The notes under the pieces are model-generated. The model was not told where the DNA came from. It ran no database searches and was given only the letters and a program-made list of their open reading frames with translations. Shown one piece after another: positions 16,620 to 24,855 of a stretch of 64,000 nucleotides of DNA. Source of the DNA: Lachnospiraceae bacterium (GTDB lineage Bacteria > Bacillota > Clostridia > Lachnospirales > Lachnospiraceae); contig JAILRA010000075.1 in assembly GCA_024698715.1 (NCBI GenBank), forward strand, positions 62,001 through 126,000, given 5' to 3'. Within the stretch, counting starts at the first letter, position 1. Every line of letters begins with the position of its first letter. Made by a program: the position numbers and the translations under genes.

Positions 16620-18056
16620 ATGAGTGATTATGTTTTTTGCCCGAGATGCGGTGCAGTCACCAAACCGGGTGTTTGTTCAAATTGCGGTTACAATCTGAAT
16701 AAGGATATAGAGATCGATTCGGGAAATACCGAAAATACCGAAAACATGGAAAGCGGTATTGAAAGCGGAAAAAGCGAACCTTTTTTAAATGATATAGTAA
16801 AGAAGACCGATCCGAATAAAGGATCCAAAGGCTGGCTTATAGGACTGTTTCTCGGCCTGGGCCTGATCGCTTTTCTGATCGTTTTCGGAATACTTATCGT
16901 TCTGATATGTATTTTCCCGGCTGTTCTGAAGATATTCTTTACGGCCAATCAGATCAACAGTACCATTAACGGGTTTAACAACAGTTCCACTACCAATAAT
17001 AACAATCCCGCAACTCCGGATATAAATCTTCCCGGTATCGATCCTGATGCCAATCCCACGGATCCCGATAACGGATTACAGGAAAAAGAGTATTATTATG
17101 CACAGACGATAGAAGGTGCTTATTCGGGAACTTCAAGATTCGACTATGATAAATTCAAGGATGAATACGGTGATAAAGCCAATGAATTCTGGGATCAGCC
17201 TGCCGAAGATACTTTTGATTACTTCCTTAACGGCAATTTCTCATCATATTTAAGATTCGGTTCATCACATGAATTTATACCCCGTGATGCTTATCCCACA
17301 CCTTATCTGGATTATGTCCGCGATTCGTATATTGCAACGGGAAATTATGATATCCAAAGACATATAGTTCGTTACGAAGCTACTGTCGACGGTATTTTCG
17401 TTAACGCTTACTGCGCATATTATTCAATAGAGAGCGATAAAGTCGATTTTACCGATGTTAATGAAAAACTCCGCGATCAGGCATTAAGTGAACTTTATGA
17501 TTTCCTTACGAATCAAAAATCTTCCGGAGTTTATAATTATACGCTTTACTGCGATGCGGTAGTTACTTTTAACAATGACGAGATACTGAGTGTTATTTAC
17601 GATGTATGTTCTTATGAAGATAACAATACCGCTAATTTCAACCTTCACGGAATGAATGTGGATGTTAAAAACGGCGCTGTGCTGGATAATACGAAAATAC
17701 TGAATTTTGACGATGATTTTTCGAAATTCTTTACTCAGAGATCCAATATTCAGAACAGTTACGTTGATGCCATCAATAACAGTTCGGTTTCCGATCTGAC
17801 GAAAGTATTCAACGATGACGATGCTCTTATTCTTTTCTTTACACCTTTGGGAATAGAGGTAGGCATTAATTACAGATATCTTGATACTTTCGGATGGGTA
17901 ACGATCACTCTTAATGATTTTGATGCGTATTACTCCGGAAATTACAATTTTAACATCGATTTCGGCAAGGGATATGATATGTATCAGTATGAAAAAGACA
18001 ATAACATCAATTCCGGCGATTTCGATTATGATGACGGAAATGTTTTTGATTTGTAA
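16620..18056 (+). CDS. Zinc-ribbon membrane protein with RsiV-like outer domain
   Basis: A 478-residue protein in three parts. Residues 1-25 form a zinc ribbon (CPRCGAVTKPGVCSNCG, two CxxC knuckles). A polar acidic linker leads to one long hydrophobic segment at about 63-100 (KGWLIGLFLGLGLIAFLIVF). The remainder is predicted outside: a Asn/Asp/Pro-rich spacer, then a domain ending LILFFTPLGIEVGINYRYLD and WVTITLNDFDAYY, which resembles the DUF3298 end of RsiV-type proteins; the middle (HIVRYEATVDGIFVNAYCAY) could be the preceding DUF4163-like part. This likeness is by eye. AAGGAG precedes ATG by 12 bases. Function unknown; it may sense or bind something at the surface. Confidence 0.6.
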   Translation: MSDYVFCPRCGAVTKPGVCSNCGYNLNKDIEIDSGNTENTENMESGIESGKSEPFLNDIVKKTDPNKGSKGWLIGLFLGLGLIAFLIVFGILIVLICIFPAVLKIFFTANQINSTINGFNNSSTTNNNNPATPDINLPGIDPDANPTDPDNGLQEKEYYYAQTIEGAYSGTSRFDYDKFKDEYGDKANEFWDQPAEDTFDYFLNGNFSSYLRFGSSHEFIPRDAYPTPYLDYVRDSYIATGNYDIQRHIVRYEATVDGIFVNAYCAYYSIESDKVDFTDVNEKLRDQALSELYDFLTNQKSSGVYNYTLYCDAVVTFNNDEILSVIYDVCSYEDNNTANFNLHGMNVDVKNGAVLDNTKILNFDDDFSKFFTQRSNIQNSYVDAINNSSVSDLTKVFNDDDALILFFTPLGIEVGINYRYLDTFGWVTITLNDFDAYYSGNYNFNIDFGKGYDMYQYEKDNNINSGDFDYDDGNVFDL

Positions 18057-18129
18057 AATAACCATAAATGTTGACAGTTTGATCGTATATTAATCAAAAG
18101 ATGATATTCGATCTTATCGGGAGGTAATT

Positions 18130-18654
18130 ATGGACGGAAAAGAAAAATGCAGAGCTTTAAAACAGATAAGGAAACAGATTGCCAAAAACAATGATATCAG
18201 TTATGTTGTTGAAGAATGCAAACATAAGGGAAAATGCAAAGGAACATGTCCCAAATGCGAATCCGAAGTGAGATATCTCGAGAATGAACTCAAAAAAAGA
18301 AGAAGTCTCGGAAAAAAGGTTGCTCTTGCAGGAGTTTCAATGGGTATTTTTACTACTTTGTCCGCTTGTACTCCCACCGATTTTATCGATTCGGTCACTT
18401 ATCCCATCCGTGATGTGTTCAATATTGATTTTAACGGCGGATTGATCGCAGAACCTCTTGGCGGTGCTGCCGAACCTTATCCTCTCGAAGGCGATGTAGC
18501 CGCTCCCGTAGATGAAGAAGGTGAAGTTCCCGAAATCCTTGACGGAGAACAGGATGTCGAAGTAGAAGAGAATGTGGACGGCGAAGAAGCCGATGATACG
18601 GATGATGAGACTGAATACATACTTGAAGGCGGCGCTGAAGTTCCGATCGATTAA
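18130..18654 (+). CDS. Cys-motif protein with internal lipobox, acidic tail
   Basis: A 174-residue protein whose first 55 residues carry cysteines at 7, 30, 36, 40 and 43; the cluster reads ECKHKGKCKGTCPKCESE, i.e. C-x5-C-x3-C-x2-C, suited to a metal or Fe-S cluster. Then comes a signal-peptide-like stretch: KKRRSLGKK, a hydrophobic run (VALAGVSMGIFTTL) and LSAC, a lipobox with Cys80. The remaining 94 residues are strongly acidic, low-complexity and Cys-free. I do not recognise a named family, though similar Cys-headed proteins occur in Lachnospiraceae. GGGAGG precedes ATG. A radical SAM gene follows after 17 bases and is probably co-translated. Confidence 0.6.
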   Translation: MDGKEKCRALKQIRKQIAKNNDISYVVEECKHKGKCKGTCPKCESEVRYLENELKKRRSLGKKVALAGVSMGIFTTLSACTPTDFIDSVTYPIRDVFNIDFNGGLIAEPLGGAAEPYPLEGDVAAPVDEEGEVPEILDGEQDVEVEENVDGEEADDTDDETEYILEGGAEVPID

Positions 18655-18671
18655 GAAAATTCGAAAGATAT

Positions 18672-19361
18672 ATGAAAACCATAGATATCTGTACAATTGA
18701 CAGAATAAGAACCAATACGGACGGCGAGGGCGTAACAACCCTCGTTGTTTCTATGGGCTGTCCCTTAAGATGTGCGTACTGCATAAACGCTCTGACCTGG
18801 GACGGCTCTTTTAAAAATGTAAAAAAGTATACCGCAGATGAACTGTATGAAGAATTAAAGATCGACGATCTGTATTTTGTTGCCACCGGCGGCGGAGTGG
18901 TTTTCGGCGGCGGCGAACCTCTTCTTAACTATGAGTTTATTGCTGAATTTATAGATAAATACCGCGATAAGGGATGGAAATTCGGTCTGGAAACTTCCTT
19001 AAGCGTTCCGAGAAAAAATATCGAAAGTGTTATGGATCGTATTGATTTTTTCCTTGTTGATACAAAAGATATGAACAAAGAAAGATATGAACTTTATACC
19101 AAAGGCGATTACGATCTTTTCAGATCAAATCTCGAATATCTTCTGGAAAAAGTCGGACCTGAAAAAATAACCGTCAGGGTTCCGGTCATAGCAGGACTTC
19201 ATAAGAGTGAAGAATATAAAGAAAACGCACTTATGTTAAAGGATATGGGATTCACGAACATCAATGTGTTCCCGTATGTGAATCCGGCCGAGAGAAAAAA
19301 AGTTTCCGAAGAGGCAAAACGGAATTGCAAAGATTTTATTGAAAAAATAAAGTCTAAATGA
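18672..19361 (+). CDS. Radical SAM activase-like protein (PflA family)
   Basis: A 229-residue radical SAM protein. The cluster motif is MGCPLRCAYCINALTW (C-x3-C-x2-C, about residues 34-42), followed by GGGVVFGGGEPLL (SAM-binding GGE, about 75-87). Length and motifs match glycyl-radical-enzyme activating proteins without the extra ferredoxin insert. No glycyl radical enzyme is in the window, so the substrate is unknown; the neighbour at 18130, with its own CxxxCxxC, is a possible partner. No strong ribosome binding site precedes ATG 18672, consistent with coupling to the upstream gene. Confidence 0.8.
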   Translation: MKTIDICTIDRIRTNTDGEGVTTLVVSMGCPLRCAYCINALTWDGSFKNVKKYTADELYEELKIDDLYFVATGGGVVFGGGEPLLNYEFIAEFIDKYRDKGWKFGLETSLSVPRKNIESVMDRIDFFLVDTKDMNKERYELYTKGDYDLFRSNLEYLLEKVGPEKITVRVPVIAGLHKSEEYKENALMLKDMGFTNINVFPYVNPAERKKVSEEAKRNCKDFIEKIKSK

Positions 19362-19368
19362 TATTATT

Positions 19369-19430
19369 GTTTCATCTTATTCAAAGATCTCTTCTTTGAT
19401 ATTTCCCGATTGAAAATATTAAGATGAAAC
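19369..19430. other. Compact three-way-junction element upstream of recA
   Basis: Outer arms GTTTCATCTTA (19369-19379) and TAAGATGAAAC (19420-19430) are perfectly complementary over 11 bp. Inside sit two hairpins back to back: TCAAAGA/TCTTTGA (19381-19387 with 19393-19399, 5-base loop) and TATTT/AAATA (19400-19404 with 19414-19418). Only T19380 and T19419 are unpaired at the junction. No T-run follows on either strand, so it is not a standard terminator. Could be a structured RNA, a processing site, or a small mobile repeat. Confidence 0.6.
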
Positions 19431-19468
19431 GGAGTGGTGTTTATTGATTGTATATTTGTAAAAAACAA

Positions 19469-19517
19469 TTGACAAGAACAAATGTTTGCTTTAAACTATA
19501 ACAAGAACGTATGTTTG
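19469..19517 (+). promoter_or_regulatory. recA promoter with two LexA (SOS) boxes
   Basis: -35 TTGACA (19469-19474) and a -10 candidate TAAACT (19492-19497, 17-bp spacer; TATAAC at 19497 is an alternative). Two sites match the Gram-positive LexA/DinR consensus CGAACRNRYGTTYG closely: AGAACAAATGTTTG (19475-19488), between -35 and -10, and AGAACGTATGTTTG (19504-19517), just before the ribosome binding site. Both deviate at the same two positions (A for first C, T for the last C). This strongly implies SOS control of recA. Confidence 0.85.
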
Positions 19518-19530
19518 GATGGAGGTTAAA

Positions 19531-20550
19531 ATGGAAAGAGAAGAAAAGATTAAGGCTCTGGAATCCGCATTAAACCAGATTGAGAAACAATTCGGCAAAG
19601 GCGCCGTTATGAAACTTGGCGATCCTGCAAGCCAGATGAATGTTGAAACCATTCCCACCGGATCGATCAGTCTGGATATAGCATTGGGACTCGGCGGTAT
19701 TCCCAAAGGAAGAGTTATTGAAATATACGGACCCGAATCTTCGGGTAAAACGACTGTTACACTGCATATGATCGCAGAAGTGCAGAAAAGAGGAGGCATC
19801 TGCGGATTTATTGACGCAGAGCATGCGCTTGATCCTGCATATGCCAAGGCAATCGGTGTAGATGTGGACAATCTTTATATATCACAGCCGGATGACGGAG
19901 AACAGGCACTTGAGATCACAGAGACCATGGTTCGTTCGGGTGCTATCGATCTTGTTGTTGTCGATTCGGTTGCTGCACTTGTTCCCAAAGCAGAACTTGA
20001 AGGTGATATGGGTGATGCACATGTCGGACTTCAGGCAAGACTTATGTCACAGGCTTTAAGAAAACTTACCGGAGCGATCGGTAAAACAAACTGTACGGTT
20101 GTATTCATTAACCAGCTGAGAGAAAAAGTCGGTGTATTCTACGGCAATCCTCAGGTTACCACAGGCGGTAATGCGCTTAAGTTCTATTCATCCGTTCGTA
20201 TGGAAATAAGAAAGACCGATCAGATCAAAGTCAACGGAGAAGTTGTAGGAAACAGAACAAAAGCCAAGATCGTAAAGAACAAGATCGCTCCTCCTTTTAA
20301 GGAAGCTGAGTTTGATATCATGTTCGGCGAAGGTATTTCATATGTCGGGGATCTTCTTGATCTTGCTACTGAAATCGATGTTATCAATAAATCAGGTGCA
20401 TGGTATGCTTATAAAGGCAATAAGATCGGACAGGGAAGAGAAAATGCAAAGACATATCTGCAGGATAATCCCGAGATCCTTTCCGAGATCGAGAAAGCCG
20501 TAAGAACTCATTACAATCTTCAGGATGCCCCTTCGGAACTCGATAAATAA
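19531..20550 (+). CDS. recA: Recombinase RecA
   Basis: A 339-residue RecA, the strand-exchange ATPase that also triggers LexA self-cleavage. Walker A is [10 protein letters not shown] (about residues 66-75), Walker [11 protein letters not shown] (about 140), and loop L2 is in [20 protein letters not shown] and [18 protein letters not shown]. The C-terminal extension is short. An in-frame ATG at 19519 is rejected because the ribosome binding site GGAGG (19521-19525) lies inside that extension. Two LexA boxes precede it. recX follows after 46 bases with no terminator visible. Confidence 0.97.
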   Translation: MEREEKIKALESALNQIEKQFGKGAVMKLGDPASQMNVETIPTGSISLDIALGLGGIPKGRVIEIYGPESSGKTTVTLHMIAEVQKRGGICGFIDAEHALDPAYAKAIGVDVDNLYISQPDDGEQALEITETMVRSGAIDLVVVDSVAALVPKAELEGDMGDAHVGLQARLMSQALRKLTGAIGKTNCTVVFINQLREKVGVFYGNPQVTTGGNALKFYSSVRMEIRKTDQIKVNGEVVGNRTKAKIVKNKIAPPFKEAEFDIMFGEGISYVGDLLDLATEIDVINKSGAWYAYKGNKIGQGRENAKTYLQDNPEILSEIEKAVRTHYNLQDAPSELDK

Positions 20551-20596
20551 TAGAAGATGTAAATCTTAAGAAATATTGTATTAACGGTTTTACTGT

Positions 20597-21208
20597 ATGT
20601 TCATTTCAGAAATTACTGATCTTAAAAACAAAAAAGTGAAAATAGTGTTTGATAACGGAATCGCCTTTGTATTATACAAAGGCGATTTGGTTAAATATGA
20701 CCTCAAAGAAGGGGAAGTCTCCGATAATGTTTATGAGGAAATAATGAATGAATTACTTCCTAAAAGAGCATTGAACAGGAGTCTAAAGATAATTACCGGT
20801 CATGATATGACCGAATACATGCTTTCGAAAAAACTTAAAGATGACGGATATCCCGATTCGATAATTGAGAATACTGTAAATGTTCTAAAAAAAGAAAGAC
20901 TGATAAACGATGAGAGGTATATAAAAGGCTATATTGAAGCCAAAAGCACTAAAAAGAGCAAAAGAGATATACTGATCGCTCTGTCTCAGAAAGGCATAGA
21001 TTCGAAAAAGGCAGAAAGGATCTTCGAAGAACTCTGTGAAGAAGGTACTGCATCGGATGAAAAAGAACTTATACGTAAATTACTTGTAAAAAGACATTTT
21101 GATTTCGACAATGCCGATTACGGATCAAAACAAAAGGAGATTCAGTATCTGCTAAGAAAAGGATTCTCATTTGATTCCATTGAAGAAGCAATGAACAAAC
21201 CGGAATAA
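20597..21208 (+). CDS. recX: Regulatory protein RecX
   Basis: A 203-residue RecX, which modulates RecA filaments. The three-helix repeat pattern is visible: RALNRSLKIITGHDMTEYML (RecX motif), LKDDGYPDSIIENTVNVLKK and ERLINDERYIKGYI, then SKRDILIALSQKGIDSKKAE. The first 45 residues form the usual variable N-terminal strand region. Its 5' coding part contains a perfect 14-bp inverted repeat (20659-20687). No clear ribosome binding site precedes ATG 20597, so low expression relative to recA is plausible. Confidence 0.88.
   Translation: MFISEITDLKNKKVKIVFDNGIAFVLYKGDLVKYDLKEGEVSDNVYEEIMNELLPKRALNRSLKIITGHDMTEYMLSKKLKDDGYPDSIIENTVNVLKKERLINDERYIKGYIEAKSTKKSKRDILIALSQKGIDSKKAERIFEELCEEGTASDEKELIRKLLVKRHFDFDNADYGSKQKEIQYLLRKGFSFDSIEEAMNKPE
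20659..20687 (+). promoter_or_regulatory. Perfect 29-bp palindrome inside recX
   Basis: AATCGCCTTTGTAT (20659-20672), one central T, and ATACAAAGGCGATT (20674-20687) are exact reverse complements. In the recA-recX mRNA this would fold into a 12-14 bp hairpin over codons 21-30 of recX. It may lower recX translation or cause partial termination or cleavage between recA and recX; this is inference. Confidence 0.6.
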
Positions 21209-21360
21209 GATATTCCTGATGCAGCTGAACCACTGATCTGATTTGATGTTAAAAACATAATATTTATCGTTGCTTTCTTATGCTTTCAATTTTTTGTATT
21301 TATCATTTTATGATGCACATTATTTTGTGGTTTTATACGTGATATGGTTTACAATAATTC

Positions 21361-21389
21361 TTGACATAGTATATAAAAAAAGATAATAT
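21361..21389 (+). promoter_or_regulatory. rny promoter
   Basis: TTGACA (21361-21366), 17-bp spacer, TAATAT (21384-21389). The transcript would carry a leader of about 78 bases including a hairpin TATAGGG/CCCTGTATA at 21410-21434. The rest of the 265-base recX-rny gap is AT-rich with nothing else recognised. Confidence 0.65.
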
Positions 21390-21473
21390 ATAAATGTTGT
21401 AATTTGCTTTATAGGGTATTTTTGCCCTGTATATACTGTACAATGATAACTGAATAAGGAGGTAAGACTGTCA

Positions 21474-23039
21474 ATGTTAGGACAAGTTAGTGTGGTTGTC
21501 TTTGTAATTGCCATCATCTTTGTCGCTGTCATTGCTGCACTTGTTTCCGGTTTGATCACATATTTTGTTTACAAGAATAAAGTGATGCAGAAAATCGGCA
21601 ATGCCGAAGAAAAAGCACGTGAAATTCTTGATGAAGCCTTGAAAACAGCTGAAGCTAAGAAACGTGAAGGATTACTCGAGATCAAGGAAGAATCCATTAA
21701 GTACAAGAATGAGATCGAAAAAGAGAACAAGGAACGCAGAGCGGAACTTCAAAGAACCGAAAGAAGAGTTCAGCAGAAGGAAGAAAGTGTAGACAAGAAA
21801 CTCGAACAGATCGAGAAAAAGGAAGCTGCAATTCAATCCAAAGAAGCTGAACTGGCGAGAGAAAGAGAAACCGTTTCTAAATTGAACGAGCAGAGATTGC
21901 AAGAACTTGAACGTATTTCAGGTTATACCTCTGAAGAAGCAAAAGAGTATTTATTAAGAATTGTTGAAGATGATTTGAAACATGAGAAAGCTGTCCGTAT
22001 CAAAGAGATGGAAGCTCAGGTTAAGGACGAAAGCACTCAGAAGGCCAAGGAATATGTGGTTAATGCAATTCAGCGTTGTGCTGCAGATCATGTATCAGAC
22101 GTGGCAATTTCCGTTGTTAATCTTCCCAATGACGATATGAAGGGAAGAATTATCGGACGTGAAGGAAGAAACATTCGAACACTCGAGCAGATGACAGGTG
22201 TTGAGTTTATCATTGACGATACACCCGAAGCAGTTGTTCTTTCGGGATTCGATGCCGTCAGAAGAGAAGTTGCCAGAATTGCACTTGAAAAACTTATTCT
22301 TGATGGAAGAATCCATCCGGCAAAGATTGAAGAATCAGTCGAAAAAGCTCAGAAAGAAGTCGAGAATATCATGAAAGAAGAGGGTGAAAATGCCGCACTT
22401 GAAGCAGGTGTTCACGGTGTTAACCCCGAACTTATCAAGATTCTCGGAAAATTGCATTTCCGTACCAGTTTCGGTCAGAATGCTTTAAAACATTCAATTG
22501 AAGTTGCTCATATTGCAGGACTTCTTGCTGAAGAGATCGGTGTTGATGCGAAGATGGCCAGAAGAGCCGGATTACTTCACGATGTCGGTAAAGCGGTCGA
22601 TCACGATCAGGAAGGAACCCATGTTACACTGGGTACCGAACTTTGCCGTAAATATCACGAACCCGCGATCGTTATTAATGCTGTAGAATCACATCACGGT
22701 GATGTTGAACCTACTTCACTGATCGCACGTATAGTGCAGGCTGCGGACGCAATTTCAGCTGCAAGACCCGGAGCAAGAAGAGAAACTCTGGGCGCATATA
22801 CTACTAGATTAACTGAACTTGAAGAATTATCCAACAATTTTGAAGGTGTAGAAAAATCTTTTGCTATTCATGCAGGTAGAGAAATACGTGTTATGGTAAT
22901 ACCCGATAAGATCACGGATGACGATATGGTATTACTTGCTCATGACATTTCAAAGAAGATCGAGGATGAGCTCAAATATCCCGGTCAGGTTAAAGTAAAT
23001 GTTATCAGAGAAACAAGAGTTATTGATTATGCTAAGTAG
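21474..23039 (+). CDS. rny: Ribonuclease Y
   Basis: A 521-residue RNase Y, the membrane-bound endoribonuclease that starts mRNA decay in many Firmicutes. One N-terminal membrane helix ([20 protein letters not shown], about residues 5-24), a long charged coiled coil (about 30-200), a KH domain ([20 protein letters not shown], about 222) and an HD domain with [10 protein letters not shown] and [18 protein letters not shown] (about 340-380). AGGAGG precedes ATG by 11 bases. Complete. Confidence 0.96.
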   Translation: MLGQVSVVVFVIAIIFVAVIAALVSGLITYFVYKNKVMQKIGNAEEKAREILDEALKTAEAKKREGLLEIKEESIKYKNEIEKENKERRAELQRTERRVQQKEESVDKKLEQIEKKEAAIQSKEAELARERETVSKLNEQRLQELERISGYTSEEAKEYLLRIVEDDLKHEKAVRIKEMEAQVKDESTQKAKEYVVNAIQRCAADHVSDVAISVVNLPNDDMKGRIIGREGRNIRTLEQMTGVEFIIDDTPEAVVLSGFDAVRREVARIALEKLILDGRIHPAKIEESVEKAQKEVENIMKEEGENAALEAGVHGVNPELIKILGKLHFRTSFGQNALKHSIEVAHIAGLLAEEIGVDAKMARRAGLLHDVGKAVDHDQEGTHVTLGTELCRKYHEPAIVINAVESHHGDVEPTSLIARIVQAADAISAARPGARRETLGAYTTRLTELEELSNNFEGVEKSFAIHAGREIRVMVIPDKITDDDMVLLAHDISKKIEDELKYPGQVKVNVIRETRVIDYAK

Positions 23040-23045
23040 TAAATT

Positions 23046-23073
23046 AAACCCCTTGCGAAAGTAAGGGGTTTAT
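23046..23073 (+). terminator. Terminator after rny
   Basis: AAACCCCTT pairs with AAGGGGTTT around GCGAAAGT, followed by a short T-rich tail (TATTT). The stop codon is a few bases upstream. Confidence 0.8.
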
Positions 23074-23197
23074 TTAATGGAATAAAGTTGTTCTATAAAC
23101 TTGAAGAATTGCTCTAATGGTATTAAAATAAAGTGAATCGAAGAATAATTTAATCAGTAAAAAGGAGTAAGGTTCTGTTCCCGGAATCGCAAATAAT

Positions 23198-24490
23198 ATG
23201 AAAAACTACTCTTTATTATCCAAAGATGAATTAGAGGCTCTTAAAAAAGAATTTGAAGCAAAGTATGAAGAAAAAAAGGGTTTGGGTCTTAAACTCAATA
23301 TGGCCAGAGGATTACCCGGAGCCGAACAGCTTGATATGGAAGCTGATTTTTTTAATACTTTGAATCCTACTAGTGAATTCAAATCAGAGGCAGGAATTGA
23401 TTGCAGAAATTACGGAGAACTTCTCGGTATTACCGAAGCAAGAAAACTTATGGGAGATATGATGAGTATTTCTCCTGATAACGTTATAGTTTTCGGCAAC
23501 TCCAGTTTGAATATAATGTATGATACCGTATGTCGTTCGATGATACTCGGTGTTTGCGGTTCGACTCCCTGGTGCAAGCTTGATAAAGTAAAATTCCTTT
23601 GTCCCGTACCGGGATATGACAGACATTTTGCAATTACCGAACAGTTCGGGATCGAAATGATCAACATTCCGATGAAGAGCGACGGCCCCGATATGGATAT
23701 GGTGGAAGAGTATGTTAACAACGATCCTTCCGTTAAAGGTATCTGGTGTGTGCCCAAGTATGCTAACCCTACGGGTATCACCTATTCTGATGAAGTTGTC
23801 AGAAGATTTGCAGCACTTGCTCCTGCAGCAAAGGATTTCAGAATTTATTGGGATAATGCTTATAATATTCATCATTTATACGATAACGATCAGGACAATC
23901 TTCTTGAGATTTATGCTGAATGCTGCAAATGCGGAAATGATGATATCGTATATAAGTTCTGTTCGACATCCAAGATCACTTTCCCGGGAAGCGGTATAGC
24001 TGCTCTCGGTACTTCAAAGAAGAATATTGATTTTATCAAGAGCGTTATTACGATCCAGACTATCGGACACGATAAACTAAATCAGTTAAGACATGTCAGA
24101 TATTTTAAGGATTTTGACGGCATGAAGAAGCATATGAAAAAACACGCTGTGATCCTCAGACCGAAATTCGAACTTGTACATAAGAAACTCGAAGAAGAAC
24201 TCGGAGGTCTCGGAATTGGTTCATGGACCAATCCTCACGGCGGATATTTTGTATCTTTCAATTCACTTGACGGATGTGCAAAAGAGATCGTTGCCAAATG
24301 TAAGGAAGCCGGAGTGACCATGACGGGGGCAGGAGCAACTTATCCTTATAAAAAGGATCCGTTTGATTCCAATATAAGAATCGCTCCGACATATCCTCCC
24401 ATTGATGAACTTGAACAGGCTATAGATATTTTTGTACTGGTCGTTAAGCTTGTAAGTGTCAATAAATTGATTGAAGAAAAACAGTTTTAA
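23198..24490 (+). CDS. PLP-dependent aminotransferase (Asp/aromatic type)
   Basis: A 430-residue fold-type I aminotransferase of the subgroup known as Asp_aminotransf (MocR-like C-terminal size but no DNA-binding part). Visible: LNMARGLPGAEQLDME near the N-terminus, CVPKYANPTGITYSDE (NPTG, about 185-200), IYWDNAYNIHHLYD (Asp binding PLP nitrogen), and STSKITFPGSGIAALG, with the Schiff-base Lys. Amino acid specificity cannot be told. The only good ribosome binding site, AAAGGAG (23161-23167), is 30 bases from ATG and an in-frame TAA follows it, so either a small hairpin (GGTTC/GAATC, 23171-23187) shortens the distance or initiation is unusual. Confidence 0.85.
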   Translation: MKNYSLLSKDELEALKKEFEAKYEEKKGLGLKLNMARGLPGAEQLDMEADFFNTLNPTSEFKSEAGIDCRNYGELLGITEARKLMGDMMSISPDNVIVFGNSSLNIMYDTVCRSMILGVCGSTPWCKLDKVKFLCPVPGYDRHFAITEQFGIEMINIPMKSDGPDMDMVEEYVNNDPSVKGIWCVPKYANPTGITYSDEVVRRFAALAPAAKDFRIYWDNAYNIHHLYDNDQDNLLEIYAECCKCGNDDIVYKFCSTSKITFPGSGIAALGTSKKNIDFIKSVITIQTIGHDKLNQLRHVRYFKDFDGMKKHMKKHAVILRPKFELVHKKLEEELGGLGIGSWTNPHGGYFVSFNSLDGCAKEIVAKCKEAGVTMTGAGATYPYKKDPFDSNIRIAPTYPPIDELEQAIDIFVLVVKLVSVNKLIEEKQF

Positions 24491-24510
24491 AATAATATTA
24501 TCAATTTATA

Positions 24511-24544
24511 AAATAATCTTCGAATGATCGGAGATTATTTTTTT
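24511..24544 (+). terminator. Terminator after the aminotransferase
   Basis: AAATAATCTTCG pairs with CGGAGATTATTT (one G-T pair) around AATGAT, ending in seven T. Confidence 0.8.
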
Positions 24545-24855
24545 GCAAACAAATGATGACTTTTTTAGTCAACAAATAAGATTGACATAAATGGTTTATA
24601 TAATACAAATTTTTGTTTTCAGAATTGACATAAAAATAACCTTTTTTAATCAAAACTATATTTAGTAATATGAATGATGTTTGTTTCAACATATTGAAAA
24701 GTGTTTCACGGATGCCTAAAAACAGGCAATTTTTCTTAATAAAATCCAATTTTGCAATTGCATTTTCGGGCTTATTTTAATATAATAACTTATGCAGTCA
24801 ATGATTGACATAATTTGTTGACTGTTCTTAAGTATCTGAAGTTCGGAAGGCACCT
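24545..24855 (+). promoter_or_regulatory. Long non-coding leader upstream of xerD with repeated motifs
   Basis: About 310 bases with no gene. ATTGACATAA occurs three times (near 24581, 24624 and 24804). AGTCAACAAAT (24567-24577) is the exact inverse of ATTTGTTGACT (24812-24822), and CAGTCAA/TTGACTG flank the third motif. A small hairpin TGCCT/AGGCA followed by ATTTTTC lies at about 24713-24735. The motifs contain TTGACA -35-like hexamers but no well-spaced -10. This could be a multi-operator promoter region. Confidence 0.4.
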
